Below, piece by piece: positions 7,234 to 14,585 of a DNA stretch of 64,000 bases. Under the pieces are notes generated by a model that did no database searches, had not been told where the DNA came from, and saw nothing but the letters and a program-made list of their open reading frames with translations. Position 1 is the first letter of the stretch; every line of letters begins with the position of its first letter. The DNA lies in assembly GCA_023380755.1 (NCBI GenBank), contig JAMCSD010000006.1, forward strand, positions 317,726 to 381,725, given 5' to 3'. The position numbers and the translations under genes are program-made. This stretch comes from Patescibacteria group bacterium (GTDB lineage: Bacteria > Patescibacteria > Microgenomatia > UBA12405).

Positions 7234-7353
7234 ATGAGGAAAAAGCCCCTCTTAGTCAAAAAGGACAAAGACTCCGATATCCCGAAGATTGTGATTATCA
7301 GGTATAACGGTGGTAACGGTAACCACTCCGATGGCAGCGAATCTCGGGAATAG
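7234..7353 (+). CDS. Small basic protein, 39 aa, unknown function
   Basis: A short frame from ATG 7234 to TAG 7353, preceded by GGGAGGTGAAGAAG (strong Shine-Dalgarno, 8 nt spacing) and, further up, a TACAAT box. The product starts MRKKPLLVKKDKDSDIPKIV and ends in a Gly/Asn/Ser-rich tail. It is basic at the N terminus and resembles no family I can name. It ends 18 nt before ychF, inside the region that supplies the ychF -10 box. The ribosome-binding site is the main reason to believe it. Confidence 0.5.
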   Translation: MRKKPLLVKKDKDSDIPKIVIIRYNGGNGNHSDGSESRE

Positions 7354-7371
7354 GAATGATAAAATACCTTC

Positions 7372-8442
7372 ATGTCATTATCTATCGGTATTGTTGGCCT
7401 TCCCAACGTTGGCAAATCAACGCTTTTTAATGCCATATTGGGCAAACAGGTTGCTGATGCCAGTAATTACCCGTTTTGTACTATCGACCCCAACGTGGGG
7501 GTGGTGGAGGTCCCTGATGTCAAACTTCCCGTTTTGGCCAATATCGTCAAGACTGAAAAAATCGTCCCGGCCGCTGTCCAGTTTGTCGATATCGCCGGTC
7601 TCGTTAAGGGTGCCTCCCAGGGTGAGGGGTTAGGGAATAAATTTTTAACCAATATTCGTGATTGCGATGCTATATGTCATGTCATTCGGGCTTTTTCCGA
7701 CCCCAATATTATTAAAGAAGGCTCGGTTAATCCTCAAGGCGATTTTGAAGTCATCTGCGCTGAATTAATTATCAAGGACTTAGAGACCATCGATAAATAC
7801 CTCGATAGCAGCAAAAATAATCCCAAGGAAAAAACTTCCAAAAAATTCCTTTTAGCCCAACTCCTCAAAACCGAACTGGAAAAAGGGGTTTTGGCGATTA
7901 ACATTAATCTCGACGATGACCAAAAAGCTCTCCTCAGGGAATTCTTTCTCCTCACTGCTAAGCCTTATTTCCTTGTGGCCAATGTTGATGAGGACACTTA
8001 TACCAATATTCGTAACTGGAAATTAAATATTAGTCACTTTGATAAAGTCGTTCCGGTCTGTGCCAAAATTGAATTTGAACTTTCTGAACTCCCCCCGGCT
8101 GACCAGAAAAAATACCTCCAGGAACTGGGCATGGAGCACTCCGGTCTGGAACGGGTGATTCAAAAAGCTTATGAGACCCTTGGTCTGCAATCCTACTATA
8201 CCGCCGGAGTCAAGGAAGCCCGGGCCTGGACGATTCACCAGGGAGACCGTGCCCCTCAGGCTGCCGGTGTCATTCACACTGATTTTGAAAGGGGATTCAT
8301 TATGGCCGATATTGTCTCCTATGAGGACTTTGTCGCTTACCATGGCTGGCTTGGTGCCAAAACTGCCGGTAAGTTACGCCAGGAAGGCAAAGATTATATT
8401 ATGAAGCCCGACGATATTGTTGAATTTAAATTTAATGTTTAA
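7372..8442 (+). CDS. ychF: Ribosome-binding ATPase YchF/Obg-like
   Basis: YchF is an Obg-family P-loop NTPase that prefers ATP and interacts with ribosomes and stress responses. G1 is GLPNVGKSTLFNAI (residues 7-20), G3 is DIAGLVKGASQGEGLGNKFL, and the C-terminal TGS-type domain contains RAWTIHQGDRAPQAAGVIHTDFERGFIMADI and ends in the family-typical KPDDIVEFKFNV. Length 356 aa is normal. The start codon follows a TAAAAT box (7360-7365) by 6 nt, with no Shine-Dalgarno site, so a leaderless start is likely. miaA follows almost at once. Confidence 0.96.
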   Translation: MSLSIGIVGLPNVGKSTLFNAILGKQVADASNYPFCTIDPNVGVVEVPDVKLPVLANIVKTEKIVPAAVQFVDIAGLVKGASQGEGLGNKFLTNIRDCDAICHVIRAFSDPNIIKEGSVNPQGDFEVICAELIIKDLETIDKYLDSSKNNPKEKTSKKFLLAQLLKTELEKGVLAININLDDDQKALLREFFLLTAKPYFLVANVDEDTYTNIRNWKLNISHFDKVVPVCAKIEFELSELPPADQKKYLQELGMEHSGLERVIQKAYETLGLQSYYTAGVKEARAWTIHQGDRAPQAAGVIHTDFERGFIMADIVSYEDFVAYHGWLGAKTAGKLRQEGKDYIMKPDDIVEFKFNV

Positions 8443-8450
8443 ATTCTGTC

Positions 8451-9368
8451 ATTTCCAACAAACTTCTTATCATTTCTGGTCCCACCGCTACCGGCAAAAC
8501 CGCTCTCGCCGCCGATTTTGCCCGACGTTTTAATGGTGAACTAATTTCCGCTGATTCACGCCAAATTTACTTGGGATTGAACATCGGTACCGGCAAAGAT
8601 CACCCCACGGGAACGCCGATCCATCTCGTTGACCTCTTAACCCCACATCAAAGCTTTTCCGCCGCCGAATTCCGTACTCTCGCCCTCCAGCAAATCAAAC
8701 GCTTATGGCGTCTCAATAAGCTTCCGATTGTCGTTGGCGGTACGGGTCAGTATGTCGATGCCATTCTCCATCCCCAAGAAACATATTCCGTCAAACCTAA
8801 TCCCATTCTCCGAAAGAGTCTCAACCGTCTGCCGCTCGCCATGCTCCAAAACACTCTTCGCCTAGTTGACAGCCCCACCTATGCTGCCTTGAACAATTCT
8901 GACCTGCACAACCCTCATCGCCTTATCCGAAAAATCGAACTCCGTCTTCACAATCTCTCTCACCCTTCCTTTCTTCCCAAAATAATTTCCCTGAAACAAC
9001 CCAAATTTGATACCCTTCATTTTGTCCTCACTGCCCCCCGGCCCTTTCTCTACCAAAGAATCGACCGGCGACTCCATCAACGGCTTGAAAGGGGATTATT
9101 AGATGAGATTGCCGAAATCCTAAAAGATTATTCCTGGTCCGACCCGGGCCTCAATACGATCGCCTACCAGGAATTTAAGCCTTACTTTACCCACTCCGCC
9201 ACATTAGAATCTGCCCTTAAGCATTGGCAACTTGACGAGCACCACTATTGCAAGCGTCAGCTTACTTGGCTGAAACGTATAAAAAATGCAGTACTTATCG
9301 ATATATCGAAGAAAGACTATAAGAAAAAGATGGGAAAGATAGCCGTAAATTGGTATAATTGTAGGTAA
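8451..9368 (+). CDS. miaA: tRNA dimethylallyltransferase MiaA, apparently with an ATT start
   Basis: MiaA transfers a dimethylallyl group to A37 of tRNAs that read UNN codons. The frame contains the P-loop SGPTATGKTAL, the substrate motif GELISADSRQIYLGLNIGTGKD, and VVGGTGQYVDAIL. The open frame begins right after the ychF stop and includes the whole N terminus, but has no ATG, GTG or TTG before the P-loop. The first such codon (TTG 8571) would delete it. The best candidate is ATT 8451, giving ISNKLLIISGP, which matches normal MiaA starts (305 aa). The stop overlaps the ATG of the next gene (TAATG). A sequencing error upstream is the alternative. Confidence 0.88.
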   Translation: MSNKLLIISGPTATGKTALAADFARRFNGELISADSRQIYLGLNIGTGKDHPTGTPIHLVDLLTPHQSFSAAEFRTLALQQIKRLWRLNKLPIVVGGTGQYVDAILHPQETYSVKPNPILRKSLNRLPLAMLQNTLRLVDSPTYAALNNSDLHNPHRLIRKIELRLHNLSHPSFLPKIISLKQPKFDTLHFVLTAPRPFLYQRIDRRLHQRLERGLLDEIAEILKDYSWSDPGLNTIAYQEFKPYFTHSATLESALKHWQLDEHHYCKRQLTWLKRIKNAVLIDISKKDYKKKMGKIAVNWYNCR

Positions 9369-10036
9369 TGAATGAAGTTGCCCCCCCAATTTCTTTTACT
9401 AAAAAACTACATCAATTCTTCAACCGTTATCGGTCCTATCCTTATAAAAAAGGAGAGATAATTTTACGGGCCCAAGATTCCCCTTCTGGAGTTTATTACA
9501 TTGAACAAGGTTTTATCCGCGTTTATTCTTTTACCGAAGATGGTGAAGAAAACCTTCATCTTATCTATAAAGAAGGTGAGATCTTTCCTTTGGTGTGGGT
9601 TTATACTAACAGCGATCTCCGGTTTAATTATGAGGCGATGACCGATGTTGTTTTGTGGCGGGCCAACAAGGAGGACTTTATCCGTTTTGTCGATACTACC
9701 GATTCTGTAGCGGCTGAATTGATTCGCTATATTATGCGTGGGTTCGATATTTACTCTGATCGGGTGGATAACCTTTCGCTGCGCCATTCTTATGCTCGTT
9801 TAATTTCCCGGTTGTTGTTCTTGGCCAAAAACCACGGTAAAAGTCTGGGGGATAAAATCACCTTCGAAATCCCGATTACTCAAAAAGATCTCGCTTCAGC
9901 GATTAATGCTACCCGGGAGACTGTCAACAAAAATCTTAATACCCTCAAAAAGAAGAAGCTGATCACTATCAACAAAAAATCCATAACTATCCGTCAACCA
10001 AATGAGTTAGAAAAAGAGCTGATCGAACTCTACTGA
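9368..10036 (+). CDS. Crp/Fnr-family transcriptional regulator
   Basis: The 222-aa product has an N-terminal cyclic-nucleotide-binding-type beta-barrel (IILRAQDSPSGVYYIEQGFIRVYSFTEDGEE, split around residues 36-66) and a C-terminal winged helix-turn-helix (ITQKDLASAINATRETVNKN as recognition region, then LNTLKKKKLITINKKSITI). I see no cysteine cluster for an Fe-S centre, so it is Crp-like rather than Fnr-like. The ligand cannot be read from the sequence. A TATAAT box (9354-9359) with TGG before it lies in the end of miaA, 8 nt before ATG. Two KGG-motif stress-type genes lie directly downstream. Confidence 0.9.
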   Translation: MNEVAPPISFTKKLHQFFNRYRSYPYKKGEIILRAQDSPSGVYYIEQGFIRVYSFTEDGEENLHLIYKEGEIFPLVWVYTNSDLRFNYEAMTDVVLWRANKEDFIRFVDTTDSVAAELIRYIMRGFDIYSDRVDNLSLRHSYARLISRLLFLAKNHGKSLGDKITFEIPITQKDLASAINATRETVNKNLNTLKKKKLITINKKSITIRQPNELEKELIELY

Positions 10037-10151
10037 ACCGTTGTGAAATAACTCACACTATTTAAGTAATAGTTTATATAGATATTCTTTTAGCTTAACG
10101 ATAGACTAATATTGCCTTATTAATTTAGAGCATGACAAGGAGGTGAAGATT

Positions 10152-10265
10152 ATGGCGACGAAAGGTAGGGGTTTTGCTTCGATGGACGAAGACAAACTCA
10201 GAGAAATTTCCCGTAAGGGTGGCAAGGCCAGCCATAGTGGCCGGGGTAGAAGTTCCCATCGGTAA
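10152..10265 (+). CDS. KGG-motif small protein (copy 1), 37 aa
   Basis: A 37-codon gene after an AAGGAGGTGAAG ribosome-binding site. The product (MATKGRGFASMDEDKLREIS, then RKGGKASHSGRG) matches the short GFASMD...REISRKGGKA motif of KGG/general-stress (GsiB- and Con-10-like) repeats, which are hydrophilic and linked to stress or desiccation. Here there is only a single motif per protein. A second copy follows 46 nt downstream. The Crp-type gene lies 115 nt upstream with an AT-rich gap between. Confidence 0.78.
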   Translation: MATKGRGFASMDEDKLREISRKGGKASHSGRGRSSHR

Positions 10266-10311
10266 CGATATTCTACCCGGTTAATAGTTTAGAGGTGAGG
10301 AGGTGAAATTT

Positions 10312-10437
10312 ATGGCTACTAGTTCCCGTGGATTTGCTTCAATGGACAAGGCTCGGCAAAGAGAAATATCCCGCAAGGGAGGGTTGAATAGTCACAAGAA
10401 TGACCGCAACCGTGCCATGGACGAAGATAACGAATAA
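10312..10437 (+). CDS. KGG-motif small protein (copy 2), 41 aa
   Basis: A paralogue of the preceding gene: MATSSRGFASMDKARQREIS then RKGGLNSHKNDRNRAMDEDN. The start is preceded by GTGAGGAGGTGAAATTT, a strong ribosome-binding site. The shared core GFASMD-x(6)-REISRKGG is identical in both copies and the tails differ. It ends 15 nt before a strong terminator, so both copies probably share one transcript. Confidence 0.78.
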   Translation: MATSSRGFASMDKARQREISRKGGLNSHKNDRNRAMDEDNE

Positions 10438-10452
10438 TTAATTCTTAGAAAC

Positions 10453-10491
10453 GCCCCCGGTATCCGCCAACTGGCGGAGGGGGCTTTTTTA
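10453..10491 (+). terminator. Intrinsic terminator after the KGG genes
   Basis: GCCCCC/GGGGGC encloses TCCGCC-AACT-GGCGGA and is followed by seven T. Confidence 0.92.
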
Positions 10492-10534
10492 AAGCAAAAA
10501 TTAAGGAAAGCTCCCTAATTTGATACAATATGCC

Positions 10535-11521
10535 ATGAGACCGGTTCGAGTGGAGATTTCTTGGAAAACAATCATCTTTACCACCTGTTTTTTTATTGGC
10601 TTGGCTCTTTTATGGCAGTTGCGCTCTCTTATCCTCACCGTCTTTGTTTGTTTTGTCTTTATGGAAGCGCTTAATCCCACCATCGTCAAGCTGGAGAGGC
10701 TGCGCTTGCCGCGGCCTTTAGCCATCTTCCTAATCTATGCCATGGTCATTATCCTCATTTCTTTTGCCGTTGCCGGTATTGTTCCTATTATCATCGAACA
10801 AACCACCTCATTAATCACCACTTTACCCAATACCCTTAATTCCATCAATTTTTACGGCATTAAAGCCTCTGACCTTTATTCTCAATTTCGTATCTTAGAC
10901 ACTTTGCCGGGGGAAATAGCCAAAACCACCGTTTCCATCTTTTCCAACTTTCTTTCAGCTATCGTTCTGTTGGTGGTTACCTTTTATCTCCTTTTGGAGC
11001 GGAAAAACTTCCCGAAATACGGCCGTAAGTTGTTAGGGGAAGACCGGAACGCTATTTTTGTCTATATTATCGAACAGCTCGAAGACCGACTCGGCAGGTG
11101 GGTCAGTGCCGAAATCATTTTAATGAGCATTATTGGTCTGCTTTCTTATTTTGGATATGTGCTGCTTAACTTACGTTATGCCCTCATTTTAGCCTTATTA
11201 GCCGGTCTTTTGGAAATTATTCCTAACATTGGTCCGGTTATTACGGCTGTTCTGACCGCCATGGTCGCTCTTACTATTTCTCCGGTTACCGCCCTCTTGA
11301 CTATCGGCTGGGGAATCCTTGTCCACCAACTGGAAAACAACTTTATAACCCCTAAAATCATGAAAGAAACCACCGGCATCAATCCTCTGATTACCATCCT
11401 CGCAATTACTGCTGGTGCTCAGCTTAGCGGGATTATCGGTGCTATCTTAGCCGTCCCCGTATTCATTACTATCGAAGTCATTTTTAAGACATTAATGGAA
11501 ACAAGACAGAGAGGTCGATAA
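10535..11521 (+). CDS. AI-2E family (PerM/YdiK-type) membrane transporter
   Basis: Polytopic inner-membrane protein of 328 aa with about seven to eight hydrophobic segments: two at the N terminus, one around residue 65, then the typical C-terminal block (LALLAGLLEIIPNIGPVIT and ILVHQLENNFITPKIM are family hallmarks). Known members export small molecules or exchange Na+/Li+ for H+, and the substrate here is unknown. I prefer ATG 10535 over the in-frame TTG 10520 because a TACAAT box (10524-10529) lies 5 nt before it. The last 16 nt overlap the 3' end of the RNase P RNA gene on the other strand. Confidence 0.88.
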   Translation: MRPVRVEISWKTIIFTTCFFIGLALLWQLRSLILTVFVCFVFMEALNPTIVKLERLRLPRPLAIFLIYAMVIILISFAVAGIVPIIIEQTTSLITTLPNTLNSINFYGIKASDLYSQFRILDTLPGEIAKTTVSIFSNFLSAIVLLVVTFYLLLERKNFPKYGRKLLGEDRNAIFVYIIEQLEDRLGRWVSAEIILMSIIGLLSYFGYVLLNLRYALILALLAGLLEIIPNIGPVITAVLTAMVALTISPVTALLTIGWGILVHQLENNFITPKIMKETTGINPLITILAITAGAQLSGIIGAILAVPVFITIEVIFKTLMETRQRGR

Positions 11522-11790
11522 GCTGGATTCTGTTTATGGGCCATCTATCTTTTCTCCTTACCTGGAGCTGCCAAAAGCTAGGTCATAACGCTCCATCTTA
11601 GGATTTCCACGGGAAGGTTGCTCGTTTCACCCTCAGCTTGCCGTAGCTCCTTGCGGAGGCAGCTCGCTTACTCGTCTCTGTAGCAGAGCCTTAAGCTCAC
11701 GCCTAACCGTACCTGTTTCGGTTCCCTGCTTTTTGTGGTCCAGACTTTCCTGTCCGAAAAATTTCGGACTAGGCCCTTCGGCCTCTCTGT
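11506..11790 (-). ncRNA. rnpB: RNase P RNA
   Basis: Read on the minus strand, the 5' ACAGAGAGG pairs with the 3' CCTCTCTGT to form P1. The conserved blocks are present: CAGGAAAGTCTGGACC near the 5' end, GAGGGTGAAACGAGCAACC in the middle, and ACAGAATCCAGCTTATC near the 3' end. The length of about 285 nt is short for a bacterial type A RNA, so some peripheral helices are reduced. A TAAAAT box at 11794-11799 is placed correctly for initiation at about 11789. The box overlaps the stop codon of the upstream small gene. Confidence 0.93.
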
Positions 11791-11796
11791 TCAATT

Positions 11797-11973
11797 TTAC
11801 CCTAAAAGTGCCGCATCAGAAGCGGATAAGATCTTGAACATTTTGGTACCGGTTTCTGGATCGACTGCTTGAGCTGCTACCCGACCATTCTTGAGAGTGA
11901 CTTTCTGGACTTTGGAAACGTCGACTTCGACAGCCTTGCGGGCTTTGACGGAATAAAATTTAATCGTTGCCAT
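11797..11973 (-). CDS. DUF5679-like small protein without the zinc cysteines, 58 aa
   Basis: Minus-strand gene starting MATIKFYSVKARKAVEVDVS, continuing VQKVTLKNGRVAAQAVDPET and ending GTKMFKILSASDAALLG. It follows a GGGGGTGAG ribosome-binding site. The layout matches DUF5679, a small zinc-ribbon family with YCVKC near the N terminus, LKNGRPA in the middle and CPxCGTKMF near the end. In this copy all four cysteines are replaced (YSVKA and VDPETG), so it cannot bind zinc in the usual way. The family match is from memory of the pattern, not a search. It sits between a small membrane protein and rnpB, all on the minus strand. Confidence 0.7.
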   Translation of the reverse strand: MATIKFYSVKARKAVEVDVSKVQKVTLKNGRVAAQAVDPETGTKMFKILSASDAALLG

Positions 11974-11980
11974 GAAATTC

Positions 11981-12151
11981 TCACCCCCTTGTGTGAAATA
12001 AAGAAATAAAAGTTGGATTCAAGAGGGCATAAATTACCACAATGGCAATCAGTGCCGTGAAACTTAAAAGTAGACTCTTTATTAGGTCTTGTTTTATCCA
12101 TTCCACCTCATTTACTTGCGTACTTTCCAATAGTTTTGTTTTATCAATCAT
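11981..12151 (-). CDS. Small single-pass membrane protein, 56 aa
   Basis: Minus-strand frame from ATG 12151 to TGA 11981. The product has a polar N terminus (MIDKTKLLESTQVNEVEWIK) and one hydrophobic helix at about residues 26-45 (SLLLSFTALIAIVVIYALL). A TATACT box lies 15 nt upstream of ATG (12167-12172). The next gene (DUF5679-like) starts 7 nt downstream and its ribosome-binding site overlaps this stop, so the two form a small operon. I recognise no family. Confidence 0.6.
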   Translation of the reverse strand: MIDKTKLLESTQVNEVEWIKQDLIKSLLLSFTALIAIVVIYALLNPTFISLFHTRG

Positions 12152-12200
12152 AAGCTTCTCAAAGGCAGTATAGCATAATCTCTGTTACAATAAAGCTATC

Positions 12201-12551
12201 ATGAACCTGGCTGTCCTGTTATTGTTGCTTGTCAATCTTTTTTGGACACTTTATTTAACTTATCTCTTTGTCCGGAAGAAAGGTAATACCGCTAGCGTAA
12301 GCACCTCGGAAACCGCTGCCAATTTTACTAAAATTCACCTCGTCCGCTTTAACCCCTTTGAAGAACTGGGTGGCGATCAAAGTTTTATCCTGGTATTATT
12401 GGATAGCCACTTAAGCGGAGTTATCATTACTTCACTCCACGCTAAGGAAGCGACCCGTGTCTATGCCAAACCGGTCAAAAATGGTCAGGCACAGGATGTT
12501 GTCTTATCAAAAGAGGAAAAAGTCGCCCTCGCTAAAGCCATTAAAAATTAA
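12201..12551 (+). CDS. DUF4446 family protein
   Basis: One N-terminal membrane helix (about residues 2-22, LAVLLLLLVNLFWTLYLTYL) and a conserved soluble part with the DUF4446 signature HLVRFNPFEELGGDQSF, then LDSHLSGVIITSLHAKEATR and VYAKPVKNGQAQDVVLSKEE. The family is widespread in Firmicutes and candidate phyla without known function. The signature part faces the cytosol if the basic RKKG after the helix is inside. A TACAAT box lies 9 nt upstream, and DUF3048 follows after 6 nt. Length 116 aa is slightly short for the family. Confidence 0.85.
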   Translation: MNLAVLLLLLVNLFWTLYLTYLFVRKKGNTASVSTSETAANFTKIHLVRFNPFEELGGDQSFILVLLDSHLSGVIITSLHAKEATRVYAKPVKNGQAQDVVLSKEEKVALAKAIKN

Positions 12552-12557
12552 AGACTT

Positions 12558-13802
12558 ATGAACCTTAAATCGAAAACAATATTTATTTATTTAGGAGTTT
12601 TCCTCCTTCTTTTTGGTGCTTCTTACGCTGTCTTTTCGTTTATTTCTCCAGTTGTCAGTGAAATTGCTAATCCTAATCCCAACAATAATTCCCAAAACGC
12701 TACCCCGACCGCTGCCGCCAAGACTGGTATTCTCACCTTTGAAGGTCCCAAGGTCGCTGCTTGTCCACTAAACGGCGAGCTGTATACCAAAGACGAGCAG
12801 AACATCTGGCAAACCCGGCGCCCACTGGTAGTCATGATTGAAAACCACAAAGATGCCCGGCCCCAATCCGGCCTTTCCAATGCCGACGTTGTTTATGAAG
12901 CCGTGGCCGAAGGCGGTATTACCCGGTTTATGGGTGTTTTCTATTGCGGGGCTGTTAAGGGCTCGACTCAAAAATACGATGTCGGCCCAGTCCGTTCTGC
13001 TCGGACTTACTTTCTCGATTTGGCTTCCGAATATGCTGATGTACCTTTATACACCCATGTCGGCGGTGCCAACTGTAGTGCTGCCACTCCTGGCGGTCCC
13101 TGTACCACCAACAAAAAAGCTTTAGCCTTGGAGCAGATTGATCAGTATGGCTGGACTAAGAAGGGGGCTTGGGGTGATATGAACGAATTCTCCCTTTCCT
13201 ACAGCATTTGCCGCCGGGAATATGAACGCACCGGCACTGTTAAAGACACTGAACATACCATGTATTGTTCCACTCCCCAGTTGTGGAATATGGCGGCTAA
13301 CCGCGGCTTGACAAACATTACCACAGCCACTAATACTCCCTGGAACAAAAACTTCCGCTCTTGGGCTTTTAATGCCACTGACCAAACTGTGGCTGGCGGT
13401 CCGAGCACTATTAGCTTTGACTTCTGGCCAGGGTACAAAGATTACTCAGTATCCTGGAAATATGATGCCGCTTCTAACTCTTATGTCCGCTCCAATGGCG
13501 GTCAGCCTCATATTGATTTCGATACCGGCAAGCCCTTAACGACTAAGAATTTGGTTATCGAATATGCCAAGGAAACCCGTAATATCGATGAGCATATGCA
13601 CAACCTTTACGATGTGGTGGGTACCGGCAAGGGTGTCCTTTTACAAAATGGTGCTCCCGCTCAAGAGATCACCTGGTCCAAGCCCAACCGCACTGCCCGG
13701 ACAATTTTCCGTGATAAAAACAACAAAGAGGTTAATTTCGTTCCTGGCCCGATTTGGATTGAAATCCTCCCCCTGGGGAATCCGGTTAATTATGAAAGCT
13801 AG
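12558..13802 (+). CDS. DUF3048 family exported protein (YerB-like)
   Basis: 414 aa with an N-terminal membrane helix (about residues 7-30) and a Pro/Asn/Thr-rich linker, so it is anchored and outward-facing. The DUF3048 core is clear: PLVVMIENHKDARPQSGLSN, DVVYEAVAEGGITRFMGVFY and VGPVRSARTYFLDLASEY. The C-terminal half contains a second conserved block with KNLVIEYAKETRN and GKGVLLQNGAPAQEITWSKP. YerB of Bacillus is a lipoprotein of this family. This copy lacks a lipobox and uses a helix instead. Function is unknown, with cell-envelope roles suspected. The last 11 nt overlap the next gene. Confidence 0.88.
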   Translation: MNLKSKTIFIYLGVFLLLFGASYAVFSFISPVVSEIANPNPNNNSQNATPTAAAKTGILTFEGPKVAACPLNGELYTKDEQNIWQTRRPLVVMIENHKDARPQSGLSNADVVYEAVAEGGITRFMGVFYCGAVKGSTQKYDVGPVRSARTYFLDLASEYADVPLYTHVGGANCSAATPGGPCTTNKKALALEQIDQYGWTKKGAWGDMNEFSLSYSICRREYERTGTVKDTEHTMYCSTPQLWNMAANRGLTNITTATNTPWNKNFRSWAFNATDQTVAGGPSTISFDFWPGYKDYSVSWKYDAASNSYVRSNGGQPHIDFDTGKPLTTKNLVIEYAKETRNIDEHMHNLYDVVGTGKGVLLQNGAPAQEITWSKPNRTARTIFRDKNNKEVNFVPGPIWIEILPLGNPVNYES

Positions 13803-14388
13803 CAGCAGCTTGCGGTCCCTGATTGTTTCCGGGACACGGCTCAAAATAATTCACCAGTTGTTTTATTTTCCGAACGAAATTCGTTATGTTCGGGAATTGG
13901 TCCGTGGTACCGGTGAGGAAATTAATTCTGTCCGCCGGGAACTTTCCAATCTCAAAGAAAGTAATGTTGTCGAATCCGAAGTCCGGGGTAACCGTCTATA
14001 TTACTGGGCTAACCCCAGCAGCTCTCTTTACGATGACCTTCTCCTCTTAACCCACAAAAGCTCCGGACTGGGAGCCAAATTGGCCAATAATAAGGTTCGT
14101 TTGGGTAAGCTCAAGTATGTTCTTTACAGCCGTGACTTCATTTGTAATAACCAAAAGAAAACGGGTACCGTCGACATTATTTTTGTCGGCAATCCTACCC
14201 TTAAAGTGATTGAAAGCCTAATCAAAGCCGAGGAAGAACGCCGTGGGCGGGAAATCAATTACATGGTCATGGACAAGCAGGAACTTATTTTACGTAAGAC
14301 CCGCCGTGATCCTTTTATTATCGACTTTTTCCTTTCCTATCCGGCTGTTATAATTGGCTCGAGCTCTAGTTTGTCGAATATTGAATAA
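13792..14388 (+). CDS. Winged-helix regulator with C-terminal nucleotidyltransferase-like region
   Basis: 198 aa from ATG 13792, which overlaps the end of the DUF3048 gene. The first 85 residues form an ArsR-like winged helix: LKIIHQLFYFPNEIRYVREL, GTGEEINSVRRELSNLKESN (recognition helix) and the wing VVESEVRGNRLYYWA. The second half (LKYVLYSRDFICNN through TGTVDIIFVGNPTLKVIESL) resembles the beta-alpha pattern of minimal nucleotidyltransferases seen fused to such regulators in candidate phyla, but I see no clear GSxxxGxxDxD catalytic motif. It is probably a DNA-binding regulator of the operon it sits in. Its TAATG overlap leads into an AbrB-like gene. Confidence 0.7.
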   Translation: MKASSSLRSLIVSGTRLKIIHQLFYFPNEIRYVRELVRGTGEEINSVRRELSNLKESNVVESEVRGNRLYYWANPSSSLYDDLLLLTHKSSGLGAKLANNKVRLGKLKYVLYSRDFICNNQKKTGTVDIIFVGNPTLKVIESLIKAEEERRGREINYMVMDKQELILRKTRRDPFIIDFFLSYPAVIIGSSSSLSNIE

Positions 14389-14582
14389 TGTTCAAACGAA
14401 AAATTATTAAAACGGGCAACAGCTTGTGTGTCACTATCCCTTTTCGGGTAGCCTCCGATTTAGATATCAAAGAAGGGGATATCGCCTTACTCAGGGTCAA
14501 TAAATCCCACTCCCGGGTGACCTATCTTTTTCCCGGGCATCCCAAACAGTTATCACTGATCGAATCTGATAAAAAACATTAA
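14388..14582 (+). CDS. AbrB/SpoVT-type DNA-binding protein
   Basis: 64 aa with the swapped-hairpin AbrB fold: KRKIIKTGNSLCVTIPFRVA then DLDIKEGDIALLRVN. Such proteins act as dimeric transcription factors or antitoxins. There is no toxin gene next to it, so a regulator role is more likely. The ATG overlaps the stop of the winged-helix gene by 1 nt, and secD starts 3 nt after its stop. The operon therefore runs DUF4446, DUF3048, winged-helix, AbrB, secD, secF. Confidence 0.82.
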   Translation: MFKRKIIKTGNSLCVTIPFRVASDLDIKEGDIALLRVNKSHSRVTYLFPGHPKQLSLIESDKKH

Positions 14583-14585
14583 CTT

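Noticed and set aside
6948..7445. 165-codon minus-strand open frame across the HU terminator and the ychF start
   Set aside because: It crosses a perfect terminator and two well-supported genes on the other strand, and its product shows no family features.
14388..14582. Toxin-antitoxin module at the AbrB-like gene
   Set aside because: No toxin-type gene flanks it. The neighbours are a winged-helix regulator and secD.
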